Shown here one piece after another: positions 16,994-25,760 of a stretch of DNA of 47,425 bases (positions are counted from its first letter, which is position 1; each line of letters begins with the position of its first letter). This DNA comes from UBA4742 sp037138595 (GTDB lineage: Bacteria; Actinomycetota; Acidimicrobiia; Acidimicrobiales; Acidimicrobilacustridaceae), in assembly GCA_037138595.1 (NCBI GenBank), contig JBAXIB010000025.1, positions 1-47,425 on the forward strand. The letters run 5' to 3'. The translations under genes were made by a program, and so were the position numbers. Under the pieces are notes generated by a model, which saw only the letters and a list, made by a program, of their open reading frames with translations, ran no database searches and was not told where the DNA came from.

Positions 16994-17773
16994 ATGGCCG
17001 CGACCAAATCTGATCCTGCACTCCTCGATGTTGCCGTTGCCATGTTGCGCGAAGCCGGCGAACTCACGTTGAGTTGGTTCAGGTCCCCAGAACTCGAAGT
17101 TCAACGCAAAAGTGACGGCACTCCGGTGACGGCCGCGGACCGAGAAGCCGAACGGTTCCTGCGGGATCTGATTCACAAGCGATTCCCGCACGATGCAATC
17201 CTCGGCGAAGAACATGACGACGTGACCGGCAGCAGCGGTCGCCGATGGATTATCGATCCCATTGACGGCACCAAAGCATTCACCCATGGCGTGCCGCTAT
17301 ACAGCAACCTCCTTGCCATCGAAGACGACGAAGGCCCGGCCATCGGAGTCATCAACATGCCCGCACTTGGCGAAACGGTCTATGCCGGGCGCGGACTCGG
17401 CTGTTTTTGCAACGGGATCCCAGCTCAGGTGAGCAACCGAGATCGAATCGCCGGTTCGTATATCTCGACGTCGGATTTCACCAGTTGGCCTGAACCCATG
17501 ATGGCTGCAGTCCAGCAGGCTCGAGCCCAATTGCGCACGTGGGGCGATGGCTACGGGTTCGCGCTGGTCGCGACGGGCCGCATCGATGCCATGTGCGATC
17601 CCGTGGCTGCTCTCTGGGACCTCGCTCCCATGCCAATCATCTGCGCCGAAGCCGGCGGCAGATTCAGCGATCTCACCGGCAAGCCGGGAGCAGGCGGCGG
17701 CGGGGGCATCGCCACGAATGGCGTCATTCACGATGAATGGCTCGAACGTTTCGGCCTGGCCAACGATCAATGA
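16994..17773 (+). CDS. Inositol monophosphatase / histidinol-phosphatase family protein
   Basis: About 259 residues of the IMPase fold. GEEHDD holds the first metal-binding Glu, IDPIDGTKAF the second site, and ALWDLAPMPIICAEAGG the C-terminal catalytic Asp motif. Actinobacterial members of this size include HisN, which dephosphorylates histidinol phosphate, and inositol phosphatases; sequence alone does not separate them, but the GEEHDD and FTHG features recall HisN. The start is ATG 16994, with GTG 16991 adjacent. Its stop TGA overlaps the ATG of the copper gene (ATGA), so the two are coupled. Confidence 0.88.
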   Translation: MAATKSDPALLDVAVAMLREAGELTLSWFRSPELEVQRKSDGTPVTAADREAERFLRDLIHKRFPHDAILGEEHDDVTGSSGRRWIIDPIDGTKAFTHGVPLYSNLLAIEDDEGPAIGVINMPALGETVYAGRGLGCFCNGIPAQVSNRDRIAGSYISTSDFTSWPEPMMAAVQQARAQLRTWGDGYGFALVATGRIDAMCDPVAALWDLAPMPIICAEAGGRFSDLTGKPGAGGGGGIATNGVIHDEWLERFGLANDQ

Positions 17774-19650
17774 TCGCTCAACGATCAGGGCCATGTTGTC
17801 GGCTCATCTTCGGTTTAATGCTCGTTGTGGGCCTCCTCGGCGCGTCGGCGACAGCCGCATCGGCTCATGCGGTTGTGGTGTCCTCGCAGCCGTCGGACGG
17901 AGAACGACTCGCAACCGCCCCAAACGCGGTGACGTTGCAGTTCAACGAGGCGGTTCGATCCGATCTCGCCGGACTCAAAGTCCTCGACGCTAATGGGACG
18001 CGCGTCGACGTCGGCACCGATCGTGTCGTAGGAGACGCGCTCACTGTTGCCGTTCAGCCGGACCTCAGTGATGGCACCTATATCGCGAGCTATCGAGTGG
18101 TCTCGGCTGACGGGCACCCTGTCAAAGGGTCAATCGTTTTCGCAATTGGAAACGCGTCAGCGACCGTTGCCGGCGCTGACGTCGCATCACTCACCGGCAC
18201 CAGTGGCGACTCCACCTTTGAAATGTTGGGCGCGATTGCCCGATTCCTCACCTATCTCGGAGCGCTTACCGCGGCCGGCCTCGCGTTCTTTCTGGTGTTC
18301 ATCCACGACGGCGGAACCGATGGAACATTGCTTGGTCGCGTCGTGCGCGTGATGGCAATCATCGCGGCAATCGGTTCCGCAGGAACACTGATCACGCAAG
18401 CAGCCCTCGCAACAGGTCGAGGCTGGAACGGAGCGGTCGATCTCAACGTGTTGCGCCAAGTCATGGCCCAGACTCTTGATCGCCCAACCATTGTGTTGAT
18501 CGCTGGCCTCGCCGCATTGGTGCTGGGCCTTGAGGTCCGCGGCAATGCATTACGACAAGCGCTGGTTTTTTACGGTGGCCTTGCCGCATGCGCATCATTC
18601 GTCCTATGGGGACACAGCCTGGAGGCGCCCCACCGCTGGCTCGCGATAATCGCTAACGGTACCCACGTGATAACGGCGGCAGTTTGGCTAGGCGGCCTGA
18701 TTGGCCTCGGTTACATCCTCAGGGCGCGGTCTCGCGCGTCACTAGGCGCATCCGCGACCGATGCACCTGCCATTGGCTCACCAGAGCCTGAGTTGGCTGG
18801 GCTGCAACAACTCGATGACACCGCGTCCATCGTGAGTCGTTTTTCAACCGCCGCGTTCGTCAGTTTGTTGGCGCTTGGTGTTGCGGGCTTGGTGATGGCG
18901 TGGATTGAGGTCGGGACGTTCCATGGACTCCTGACCACCACCTACGGTCGGCTTGTCCTAGCCAAGATGGTCGTCGTGGCCGCGATCGCAGCCGTTGCTG
19001 CCTACAACCGATTCCGCCTTGTCCCTGACATCAAGGCTGATGCTGTCCATGCAATGACCAAATCTGACGCCACGTCAGCCCTCCCGACAACCGAACCACC
19101 GGCACACGCCGAAACCAACCTCGGGCACAATTCTTCGGATCGACCGCTAACCGAAATCATCCACGATGACCCAGCTGCTTGGGCGATCGAAGGGATCAAG
19201 CACCTTGCGCGCACGGTGCTCTACGAGATCATCGCGATCGTCTTGGCATTAGCGCTCACCTCGGTACTGGTGAACGTCACCCCCGCCCGCAGCACGGCGG
19301 GCGATATTGGTATAGCCAATCAAACATTGCCGGTCACCACCGCTACGCCCGACTCAACGTTGAACTTGGTCGTCGCCCCCGCAAAAGCCGGCGTCAATTC
19401 GGTTCACCTGAGTTATTACGATCCCCAAGGCCGGCCAATCGAGATAGCGGGTCCTGTAAAAATCGAGTTCAGCCTGCCAGCGGCTGACCTTGGCCCGATT
19501 ACCCGAGATGCCCTCGCCGCTGGTCCCGGACATTTCATTCTTGACGGTATGGATCTCAGCCCAAGTGGTTTGTGGCAGATCGTTGTCGTCACACGAACGA
19601 GCGAGTTTGAACAGCAGCGCACAACCTTCACTGTTACCATCTCGTCGTAG
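17770..19650 (+). CDS. CopC-CopD fusion copper protein
   Basis: About 626 residues. A signal peptide ends at ASA with mature H33 (HAVVVSSQPSDGE), the N-terminal His of the CopC copper brace; D114 and H116 in SADGHPVKG supply the other expected ligands. A CopC beta-sandwich (33-130) is followed by a CopD-type membrane domain of about eight helices (about 150-425), a charged loop, one more helix (about 480-505) and a C-terminal exported beta domain of about 110 residues, probably FixH/YtkA-like. CopC/CopD move or sense copper across the membrane. Its ATG overlaps the upstream stop, and YcnI follows 48 bases later, so copper uptake or resistance is the likely role. Confidence 0.9.
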   Translation: MIAQRSGPCCRLIFGLMLVVGLLGASATAASAHAVVVSSQPSDGERLATAPNAVTLQFNEAVRSDLAGLKVLDANGTRVDVGTDRVVGDALTVAVQPDLSDGTYIASYRVVSADGHPVKGSIVFAIGNASATVAGADVASLTGTSGDSTFEMLGAIARFLTYLGALTAAGLAFFLVFIHDGGTDGTLLGRVVRVMAIIAAIGSAGTLITQAALATGRGWNGAVDLNVLRQVMAQTLDRPTIVLIAGLAALVLGLEVRGNALRQALVFYGGLAACASFVLWGHSLEAPHRWLAIIANGTHVITAAVWLGGLIGLGYILRARSRASLGASATDAPAIGSPEPELAGLQQLDDTASIVSRFSTAAFVSLLALGVAGLVMAWIEVGTFHGLLTTTYGRLVLAKMVVVAAIAAVAAYNRFRLVPDIKADAVHAMTKSDATSALPTTEPPAHAETNLGHNSSDRPLTEIIHDDPAAWAIEGIKHLARTVLYEIIAIVLALALTSVLVNVTPARSTAGDIGIANQTLPVTTATPDSTLNLVVAPAKAGVNSVHLSYYDPQGRPIEIAGPVKIEFSLPAADLGPITRDALAAGPGHFILDGMDLSPSGLWQIVVVTRTSEFEQQRTTFTVTISS

Positions 19651-19698
19651 CCTCGACCGCCGGTCAGCACACCCCTCTTCAGTCCCGAAAGAACCTCT

Positions 19699-20364
19699 AT
19701 GCACACATTTCGATCTCCTATCGCTCGAGTTTCCAGCGCGCTTTCCATTGGAATCGCCACCATCGCCTTGATTGCCACACCAGCGTTAGCTCACGTCGAG
19801 GCTGAAGGCTCAACTGCCGATTCCGGACTAACCACGGTCGCATTTGGCTTCACCCATGGTTGCAACAATGCTCCGACTACCTCGATCAAGGTTGAGTTGC
19901 CTGCTGGCACGACCGACGTCACCGCGCAAAGTCCCGATAGCTGGACTGCCACGGTTACCGACACCACTATCGTTTGGTCTGGCGGTTCAATCCCTGACGC
20001 CACCCCCGGTGAATTCGTGGCGACAATGCGGCTCATTGGCGCCGCCGACGAGACGATTTATCTGCCAACGGTTCAGGGATGCGCGCAAGGCGAAAACCTC
20101 TGGATTGAGCGCACACCAGACGCCGAGGCAGAAAATGCCGCACCGCGCATTCACCTTTCGCAAGCCGTTGCTGCGCCGCCCACCAGCGTCTCTCCATCAA
20201 CATTGAACGTAACTAAGACTTCGGCTCAAGAGGCTGACGCGAAAGTCGTGCATGACTCTGAGAACAGCAGCATCGGAGCAATCGTCGGTGGCATCGTTTT
20301 GCTCGTCATCGTTGCTGGCGGCGCCATCTTGTACTTGAAAAATCGACGCCCAGCAGGGTCGTGA
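19699..20364 (+). CDS. YcnI-family copper-associated membrane-anchored protein
   Basis: 221 residues. A signal peptide ends at PALA, leaving mature H32 (HVEAEGS), the N-terminal copper-binding His of DUF1775/YcnI proteins. The family domain spans about 32-165, including FGFTHGCNN and the W in SPDSWTATV. A low-complexity segment leads to a C-terminal helix (about 190-213) and a short basic tail. YcnI proteins bind copper at the cell surface and occur with CopC/CopD, as here. Its stop is 4 bases from the convergent sigma-factor stop. Confidence 0.9.
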   Translation: MHTFRSPIARVSSALSIGIATIALIATPALAHVEAEGSTADSGLTTVAFGFTHGCNNAPTTSIKVELPAGTTDVTAQSPDSWTATVTDTTIVWSGGSIPDATPGEFVATMRLIGAADETIYLPTVQGCAQGENLWIERTPDAEAENAAPRIHLSQAVAAPPTSVSPSTLNVTKTSAQEADAKVVHDSENSSIGAIVGGIVLLVIVAGGAILYLKNRRPAGS

Positions 20365-20368
20365 ACTT

Positions 20369-21223
20369 CTAGCTCGAAAGACTTGTCGCCTCGCCGATGC
20401 GGCTTTCCCACAGGCTTGCGCTGGCAATCGCGCTGGCGTAATTGGCTTTACGGCGAGCTACCCGACCAACCACTTCGTCGCGCGTTCCTTCAGGATTTTC
20501 GTATTGAGCTTCGATGCCGTCCTTGAGCATTTCAAGTGCTTCAGATCGGAGTTGTGAAACTCGGGACTCTGTGACGCCGAGGAACCGAGCTAGCTCTTGC
20601 GACGTCCGCTCTTCCAAGAAATATCCGACGATGACCAAGCGATGACGCTCCGGAAGGAGGTGCACCGCGTCACGCAGGTAGGCGTGTAACTCGCGGGTTT
20701 CCAGCTCTTCCAACGGCTCGACTGCACTGCGATCGGCCAAGACATCGATCAGCGTGAGGTCGTCCTCGGTGGAGTCACCGACCGAATGTTCAAGGGCAAG
20801 GACAACTGAGCGAAACAGGCGCTCGCGGAGGTGCGCCAATTCGGCTGGGGTCATTTCGAGCGCCGCGGCGGTCTCGGCGCTTGACGCAGTCCGGCCCAGC
20901 TCTGAGGCCAGACGCTGCTCGACCGCTTCGAGTTTGCGAGCAAGCATCCGAACTGACCGAGGGGCCCAATCTGCCGCTCGCACCGCATCGAGAATGGCAC
21001 CCCGAATTCGTTGGGCGGCAAACCGCTCGAACGGCACGCCCCGAGACTCGTCATAACGGCGAGCTGCTTCAACGAGCCCGAGCGCACCAGACCTCGCCAA
21101 GTCCTCACGATCAACGTGACGAGGGAAATGCACTGCCACCTGGAACACGATGTGTTTGACCAACGGCAAGTGTTGCTCGATGCGTTGCGAAAGTTCGTGG
21201 GTCTCAACTCTGGTGGATTTCAT
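20369..21223 (-). CDS. FliA/WhiG-type RNA polymerase sigma factor
   Basis: 284 residues of group 3 sigma-70. Region 2 runs from LVKHIVFQVAVHFPRHVDREDL through SGALGLVEAARRYD to RIRGAILDAVR; region 3 follows (about 95-150), and region 4 ends with LARFLGVTESRVSQLRSEAL, a helix-turn-helix for the -35 element. FliA and WhiG members control flagella or sporulation. No flagellar, chemotaxis or anti-sigma gene is in the window, so its regulon is unknown. A C-terminal tail of about 40 residues lies beyond region 4. ATG 21223 has GGGAGG six bases upstream. A 15-base palindrome lies about 105 bases before the start. Confidence 0.88.
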   Translation of the reverse strand: MKSTRVETHELSQRIEQHLPLVKHIVFQVAVHFPRHVDREDLARSGALGLVEAARRYDESRGVPFERFAAQRIRGAILDAVRAADWAPRSVRMLARKLEAVEQRLASELGRTASSAETAAALEMTPAELAHLRERLFRSVVLALEHSVGDSTEDDLTLIDVLADRSAVEPLEELETRELHAYLRDAVHLLPERHRLVIVGYFLEERTSQELARFLGVTESRVSQLRSEALEMLKDGIEAQYENPEGTRDEVVGRVARRKANYASAIASASLWESRIGEATSLSS

Positions 21224-21327
21224 TGCTTGCCTCCCGTTGTCCAGCGCAACGAGTTTCGTCAGACATTGGCCTGACCTTGAGAAATCTTGGCGATTCCACC
21301 CAGTTCTCAGTCTAAAGTCGGCAAAAT

Positions 21328-21342
21328 CTCACTCAGAGTGAG
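21328..21342. promoter_or_regulatory. 15-base palindrome upstream of the sigma gene
   Basis: CTCACTCAGAGTGAG is a perfect palindrome of 7-base arms around one base, in the 186-base gap between the sigma gene and the dehydrogenase-like gene. It is a plausible operator for a dimeric regulator. A further CTCACT half lies about 30 bases away. There is no direct evidence of use. Confidence 0.35.
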
Positions 21343-21409
21343 GTCTTGTCGCAATTTCTCCTGAAAACTCACTTTTTGCAGCATCTACCCCACAATGTGG
21401 AGCGACCCA

Positions 21410-22414
21410 TCAAGAAAAATCACGCTCTGCGTCGCCATAGAACGCGGCCGCTCGGACGCCACGGTCCCGTAATTGCGCCAAAAAGGGGCCAGGGCTAACC
21501 AGTTCGGCTAGTCCAGCCGCCCCTGACCGCACATGCTGACCTCGCACCGCCCACAGCGCCGCCAGGGCAGCCACTGCGCCAGCGGCAACGGCCGGACGAT
21601 CCATCGCCCCTAAGACTGAAATCGCACGACTTGATCCACGTTGGCCGCGCACCTCCACCCGAATCGCCCCCGCGCCACCTTCGGGATGCGACGGCCACAA
21701 CATTGGCAACCGAGCAGTAAGCCGATCGCGACGAGTTGCGGCGACTCGAGCAGTGACCCTCACCACGCCCGGAAACGCCGGCACCAGTACCAACGCATCA
21801 GACAGCGCGGCCCGATAGCAATCTTGCGCTCCGATGGGGTCAGGGAACCAACACAGCTCACGGCCGCTTCCACCCGATCGTTCCACCCACCCACCATCCC
21901 GCCAGTCCAACGAGGTCCCGCCCAATGCACGGTGATGCTCGCGCGCACATGCGGGGCCACCTGTGCCTACTTTCGCAATATGAATTTCGTCAACCTGGTC
22001 AAAATCAGCCGCGGCGTGCGCAGCAAGGACGCACGACAGACCCGGCGACATTCCCGCGCCAACCACAATTGAGATACCGCGCTCTCGCGCCTCGACGTCA
22101 AGGTCAAGTAGCCCGCGCGCATCTTCAATGTTGTCCGAAACCGACACAATCGGAATGCTTTGGCTTAAAAAGGTCCGAGCAACATCAACGTGGCTACCGG
22201 CCGGTCCAGCCAAGACCACGACATCGACGTCAAGTGGTGCAGCGTAAGGATGCACATCAATCCGAGCACCTTCACCTAATGATCGAGCAACGGTCTCGAG
22301 TCGATCGCTTTGGCCGTCGCGCAAAACGACCTCCGAAACCCCCTCGGTCGAAAGAAGTTGGCGCGCTACCCGGGCCCCAACTGCACCGACACCAATCACC
22401 GCGACGCTCGCCAT
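21410..22414 (-). CDS. Saccharopine dehydrogenase-like NAD(P)-binding protein
   Basis: 334 residues. VAVIGVGAVGARVARQLL at the N-terminus is a clear Rossmann loop, and VVLAGPAGSHVDVARTFL and GAGMSPGLSCVLAAH fit the saccharopine dehydrogenase-like oxidoreductase group. The second half is Ala-, Arg- and Gly-rich and less typical. The substrate is unknown. It starts 41 bases after a short membrane peptide gene on the same strand, and the two follow tRNA-Ile. Confidence 0.75.
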   Translation of the reverse strand: MASVAVIGVGAVGARVARQLLSTEGVSEVVLRDGQSDRLETVARSLGEGARIDVHPYAAPLDVDVVVLAGPAGSHVDVARTFLSQSIPIVSVSDNIEDARGLLDLDVEARERGISIVVGAGMSPGLSCVLAAHAAADFDQVDEIHIAKVGTGGPACAREHHRALGGTSLDWRDGGWVERSGGSGRELCWFPDPIGAQDCYRAALSDALVLVPAFPGVVRVTARVAATRRDRLTARLPMLWPSHPEGGAGAIRVEVRGQRGSSRAISVLGAMDRPAVAAGAVAALAALWAVRGQHVRSGAAGLAELVSPGPFLAQLRDRGVRAAAFYGDAERDFS

Positions 22415-22455
22415 CAGAACAATGCCTTCACCACGCGAAAAGACTCATCGACCGG

Positions 22456-22593
22456 TTAGGACAAGTCTGAATCGGTGAGTTCACGCCAGCCACCACCCTG
22501 CGGCGGAACCCCGCCCGAACCACGGACCCTCAGGACTGCAGCAATCGCTGCAGCGATACCCAACGCCACCAAGGCCCGACGCATCATTTTCAT
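22456..22593 (-). CDS. Small 45-residue membrane peptide, hypothetical
   Basis: ATG at 22593 opens a 45-codon frame: a basic start (MKMMRR), one hydrophobic helix (ALVALGIAAAIAAVL), then a Gly/Pro-rich tail ending in TDSDLS. A weak SD (AAGGG) precedes it. It sits between tRNA-Ile and the dehydrogenase-like gene. The N-in single-span layout makes it a plausible real small protein, but codon evidence over 45 residues is thin. Function unknown. Confidence 0.5.
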   Translation of the reverse strand: MKMMRRALVALGIAAAIAAVLRVRGSGGVPPQGGGWRELTDSDLS

Positions 22594-22634
22594 GAGGATC
22601 CCTTCGACCTTCGATCAGCGAGCACCACGCATTG

Positions 22635-22708
<74 letters not shown>

Positions 22709-22815
22709 GCTCTGTAGGGCACGGACCGTAGCGCCTCGACGATCGTGAGGCCACTTTGGGCACGTCGACCCGAGCCAATACCCGACCACGGTCAGGGCAA
22801 AGGCTGTTGCTCTGC

Positions 22816-23178
22816 TCAACGGTGGTCAACTGCGTCGCTCATTGGTCTGACTTGGCTAGGAGGCCCGCGGCGCGCCCGAGCCGTCGCTCGAGCTCGACCC
22901 ACACGCACGGTTACCTCAGTCTCGCCGCCACGATCGACGAATTGTTCCACGCGTCCATTGTTGGCCTGCGCAAATCGGTCGGCTGCAGTGCGACCGCCAG
23001 TGACACCAGCCAAAGCAGCTGCGTCGGCAGCTGTTCGGGCGTGAACCCGATCGAGGACCATGGAACCGAGCTGGCTTAAGCCAAGCGAGACCAGTAGAGC
23101 AAACGCGATCAACAACGCAAGAAATGGCGACACTTGACCTCGATCAACACCGCGATTTCTTCGCAAGTAACTGACCAT
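22816..23178 (-). CDS. Tad-like pilus assembly / secretion-neighbourhood protein
   Basis: 120 residues. A basic N-terminus (YLRRNRGVDRGQVSPF) precedes one hydrophobic helix (about 19-40), then VHARTAADAAALAGV, the A-x-A-A-D-A-A-A-L-A-G motif of Tad-type pilin-like proteins (TadE/TadG; mycobacterial Rv3654c-like). These are exported, assembled components of Flp/Tad pili or related machinery. The rest is Arg/Gly-rich and short. No other tad gene lies in the window, so it may work with a remote tad locus. It lies between tRNA-Ile and gyrA on the same strand. Confidence 0.75.
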   Translation of the reverse strand: MVSYLRRNRGVDRGQVSPFLALLIAFALLVSLGLSQLGSMVLDRVHARTAADAAALAGVTGGRTAADRFAQANNGRVEQFVDRGGETEVTVRVGRARATARARRGPPSQVRPMSDAVDHR

Positions 23179-23260
23179 CTACTTCTCCCAACTCATCCAA
23201 TACCGTCAACGTTTAAACGGGGAAGTGGATCGAGGAAGGTCAGTTACGAATCTTGGGTCG

Positions 23261-25735
23261 TTACTCTTCTTCAGCCTGCAGCACTGGGGCAACCGAAGCA
23301 ACAACATCTTCAGCGGCCAAGTTCATCACCTTGACGCCAGTCGCGTCACGCCCTTGGGATGAGATTTCGCGAACGGTCATACGAATCACGACGCCATTCG
23401 ACGCGATGATGAAGATGGAATCTTCAAGCCCGACCATGAACGCCGCGACAACTACGCCTTTTTTGGCGGTTATGCGCATACCGCGCACACCCTGGCCACC
23501 GCGTTTTTGTTGATTGAATTTATCGAGTTGCGTGCGCTTCCCGTAACCACCATCGGTCACGATCAAAATTGAAACGTCGTCGCGCGCCACATCACACGAG
23601 ACCACCTCGTCGTCAGGTCGAAGGCGCATACCACGCACACCTGCCGCCGAACGACCCATCGAACGAACCTCGTCCTCGGCGAAACGAATAGTCAGGCCGG
23701 CCCGACTCACCATGAAAATGTCATCGCCGCCATTGGTTGGTATGACCTTGACGAGTTCATCACCTTCACGCAACTTGATCGCGATCAGTCCCGCTCGCAG
23801 TGACGAGTCGTACTCAGTGAATTTGGTTTTCTTGACCTGCCCTTTGCGCGTCGCAAAAAACAAAAAGCGATTGGTCTCATAATCACGCGTGTCAATGATC
23901 GCTTGAATCGTTTCACTCGGTTGCAATTGCAACAGGTTCACGATTGCCGTTCCCCTGGCGGTTCGATCCTTCATGGGGATTTCGTGCGCCTTCAGGCGAT
24001 AAACCCGCCCTCGGTTGGAAAAGAACAATAAATACGCATGCGCCGACGTGTGAATGATGTGATTGACGTAATCCTCGTCCTTCAGTTTGGCGCCAGTCAC
24101 CCCACGCCCACCACGAGCCTGAACCCGAAACGCATCGGCGGCGATCGTCTTGATATAGCCCTTGGACGTCATCGTCACGACTAGGTCTTCGTCGTCGATC
24201 AAATCCTCGATATCGAGGTCGCCAATATCGTGCCGGAATTGCGAACGACGCGGTTGGCTGTATTCGTCACGAACCGCTCCGAGTTCTTCCCGAATTACAG
24301 CCCGCAACTTCACTTGGTCGCCGAGAATCGACTCGAGTTCGGCGATGGTGGCACGCAAATTTGCCATCTCTTCGTCGAGATTGGCCCGGCCAAGGCGGGT
24401 CAGTCGATGCAATGGCATGTCAAGAATGTGCTCGGCTTGCACCGCACTGAATTCAAACGGTGCCGCCTCGAGCGCAATCTGCGCAGCACCTTTGTTCTCT
24501 GAAGCTCGAATCGTCGTGATAATCGCGTCGATCATGTCGATCGCTTTAAGGAGCCCTTCAACAATGTGGGCGCGCGCCATTGCCTTGTCGAGGCGGAACT
24601 GCGAGCGGCGAGTCAGGACTTCGACCTGGTGATCGATGTAAGCAACTAACGCGTCCCGTAAGTTCAAGGTACGCGGCACACCGTCAACAAGCGCAACGGT
24701 ATTGACCGAGAAGTTTGTCTGCAGCGGCGTGCGCTTGTAAAGGTTGTTGAGGATGACCAACGCCGGAGCTTCGCGTTTGAGTTTCACGACGATGCGCATA
24801 CCGGTGCGACCAGACGACTCGTCATTCAAGTCGGCGATGCCTTCGAGTTCGCGGTTGTTCACCAATTCCTTCAGCTTGGTGATGAACTGATTTGGGCTCA
24901 CTTGGTAAGGCAGTGACGTAATCACGATGCTGTCACTGCGAGGCCCTTCTTCGATCTCGGCTTCACCGCGGAGACGGATTGAGCCTTTTCCGGTCCGGTA
25001 GGCATCAAAAATGCCGGATCGGCCGATGATGAGACCGCCGGTCGGGAAATCGGGGCCTTTGACAAACTCCATAAGTTCGTCTGGAGTTGCATCGGGGTTC
25101 GCCAGCAGGTGTTGGGTCGCGTCAATGACCTCGCCCAAGTTGTGCGGTGGAATGTTGGTCGCCATACCCACGGCTATGCCTTGGCTGCCATTGACCAAAA
25201 GATTCGGGAATCGAGCGGGCAAAACGGTTGGTTCTTCGACTTCACCGGAATAGTTGTCAATGAAATCGACGGTATTTTCGTCAATGCCATCGAGCATGCG
25301 CATCGCTATGGGGGCCAATCGACATTCGGTATAGCGAGCCGCGGCCGGTGGATCATCAAGCGACCCGAAGTTGCCCTTTGGATGCACCAATGGGTGCCGC
25401 AAGCTGAACGGTTGACCCATGCGGACTAACGCATCGTAAATCGACCCGTCGCCATGAGGGTGGTACTTGCCCATGACTTCACCGGTCACCCGAGCACATT
25501 TCATCGTGGGACGATCGGGACGAGCGCCCATGTCAAACATTCCCCAAAGGATGCGACGGTGCACTGGTTTCAAACCATCGCGCGCATCAGGGAGAGCCCG
25601 AGACACGATGACTGACATCGAGTAGTCAAGGAACGACCGCTCCATCTCGTCTTGAATCTCGATTGGCTCGATGGCACCAAAACGCGTGGCGGTCGCGTCG
25701 CCCTCGCCGTCGGCGGGTGGTGAAGTGTCAGTCAT
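23261..25735 (-). CDS. gyrA: DNA gyrase subunit A
   Basis: 824 residues, full length. It breaks and rejoins DNA in the GyrA2GyrB2 gyrase that introduces negative supercoils. Seen are the N-terminal SFLDYSMSVIVSRALPD, the quinolone-pocket helix with HPHGDGSIYDALVRM, the catalytic Tyr in AARYTECRLA, and in the C-terminal beta-pinwheel the GyrA box QKRGGQG, which separates GyrA from ParC. Where E. coli has Ser83 (Ala in mycobacteria) this protein has Gly, with Ser next and Asp kept at the 87 position; the effect on quinolone response is not predictable. gyrB lies 25 bases upstream, so the two form one unit. Confidence 0.98.
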   Translation of the reverse strand: MTDTSPPADGEGDATATRFGAIEPIEIQDEMERSFLDYSMSVIVSRALPDARDGLKPVHRRILWGMFDMGARPDRPTMKCARVTGEVMGKYHPHGDGSIYDALVRMGQPFSLRHPLVHPKGNFGSLDDPPAAARYTECRLAPIAMRMLDGIDENTVDFIDNYSGEVEEPTVLPARFPNLLVNGSQGIAVGMATNIPPHNLGEVIDATQHLLANPDATPDELMEFVKGPDFPTGGLIIGRSGIFDAYRTGKGSIRLRGEAEIEEGPRSDSIVITSLPYQVSPNQFITKLKELVNNRELEGIADLNDESSGRTGMRIVVKLKREAPALVILNNLYKRTPLQTNFSVNTVALVDGVPRTLNLRDALVAYIDHQVEVLTRRSQFRLDKAMARAHIVEGLLKAIDMIDAIITTIRASENKGAAQIALEAAPFEFSAVQAEHILDMPLHRLTRLGRANLDEEMANLRATIAELESILGDQVKLRAVIREELGAVRDEYSQPRRSQFRHDIGDLDIEDLIDDEDLVVTMTSKGYIKTIAADAFRVQARGGRGVTGAKLKDEDYVNHIIHTSAHAYLLFFSNRGRVYRLKAHEIPMKDRTARGTAIVNLLQLQPSETIQAIIDTRDYETNRFLFFATRKGQVKKTKFTEYDSSLRAGLIAIKLREGDELVKVIPTNGGDDIFMVSRAGLTIRFAEDEVRSMGRSAAGVRGMRLRPDDEVVSCDVARDDVSILIVTDGGYGKRTQLDKFNQQKRGGQGVRGMRITAKKGVVVAAFMVGLEDSIFIIASNGVVIRMTVREISSQGRDATGVKVMNLAAEDVVASVAPVLQAEEE

Positions 25736-25760
25736 GTGGCAGGTTCCCTACTGTGCGCCC

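Noticed and set aside
24162..24632. Plus-strand 156-residue frame inside gyrA
   Set aside because: Opposite-strand shadow of a full-length, conserved gene.
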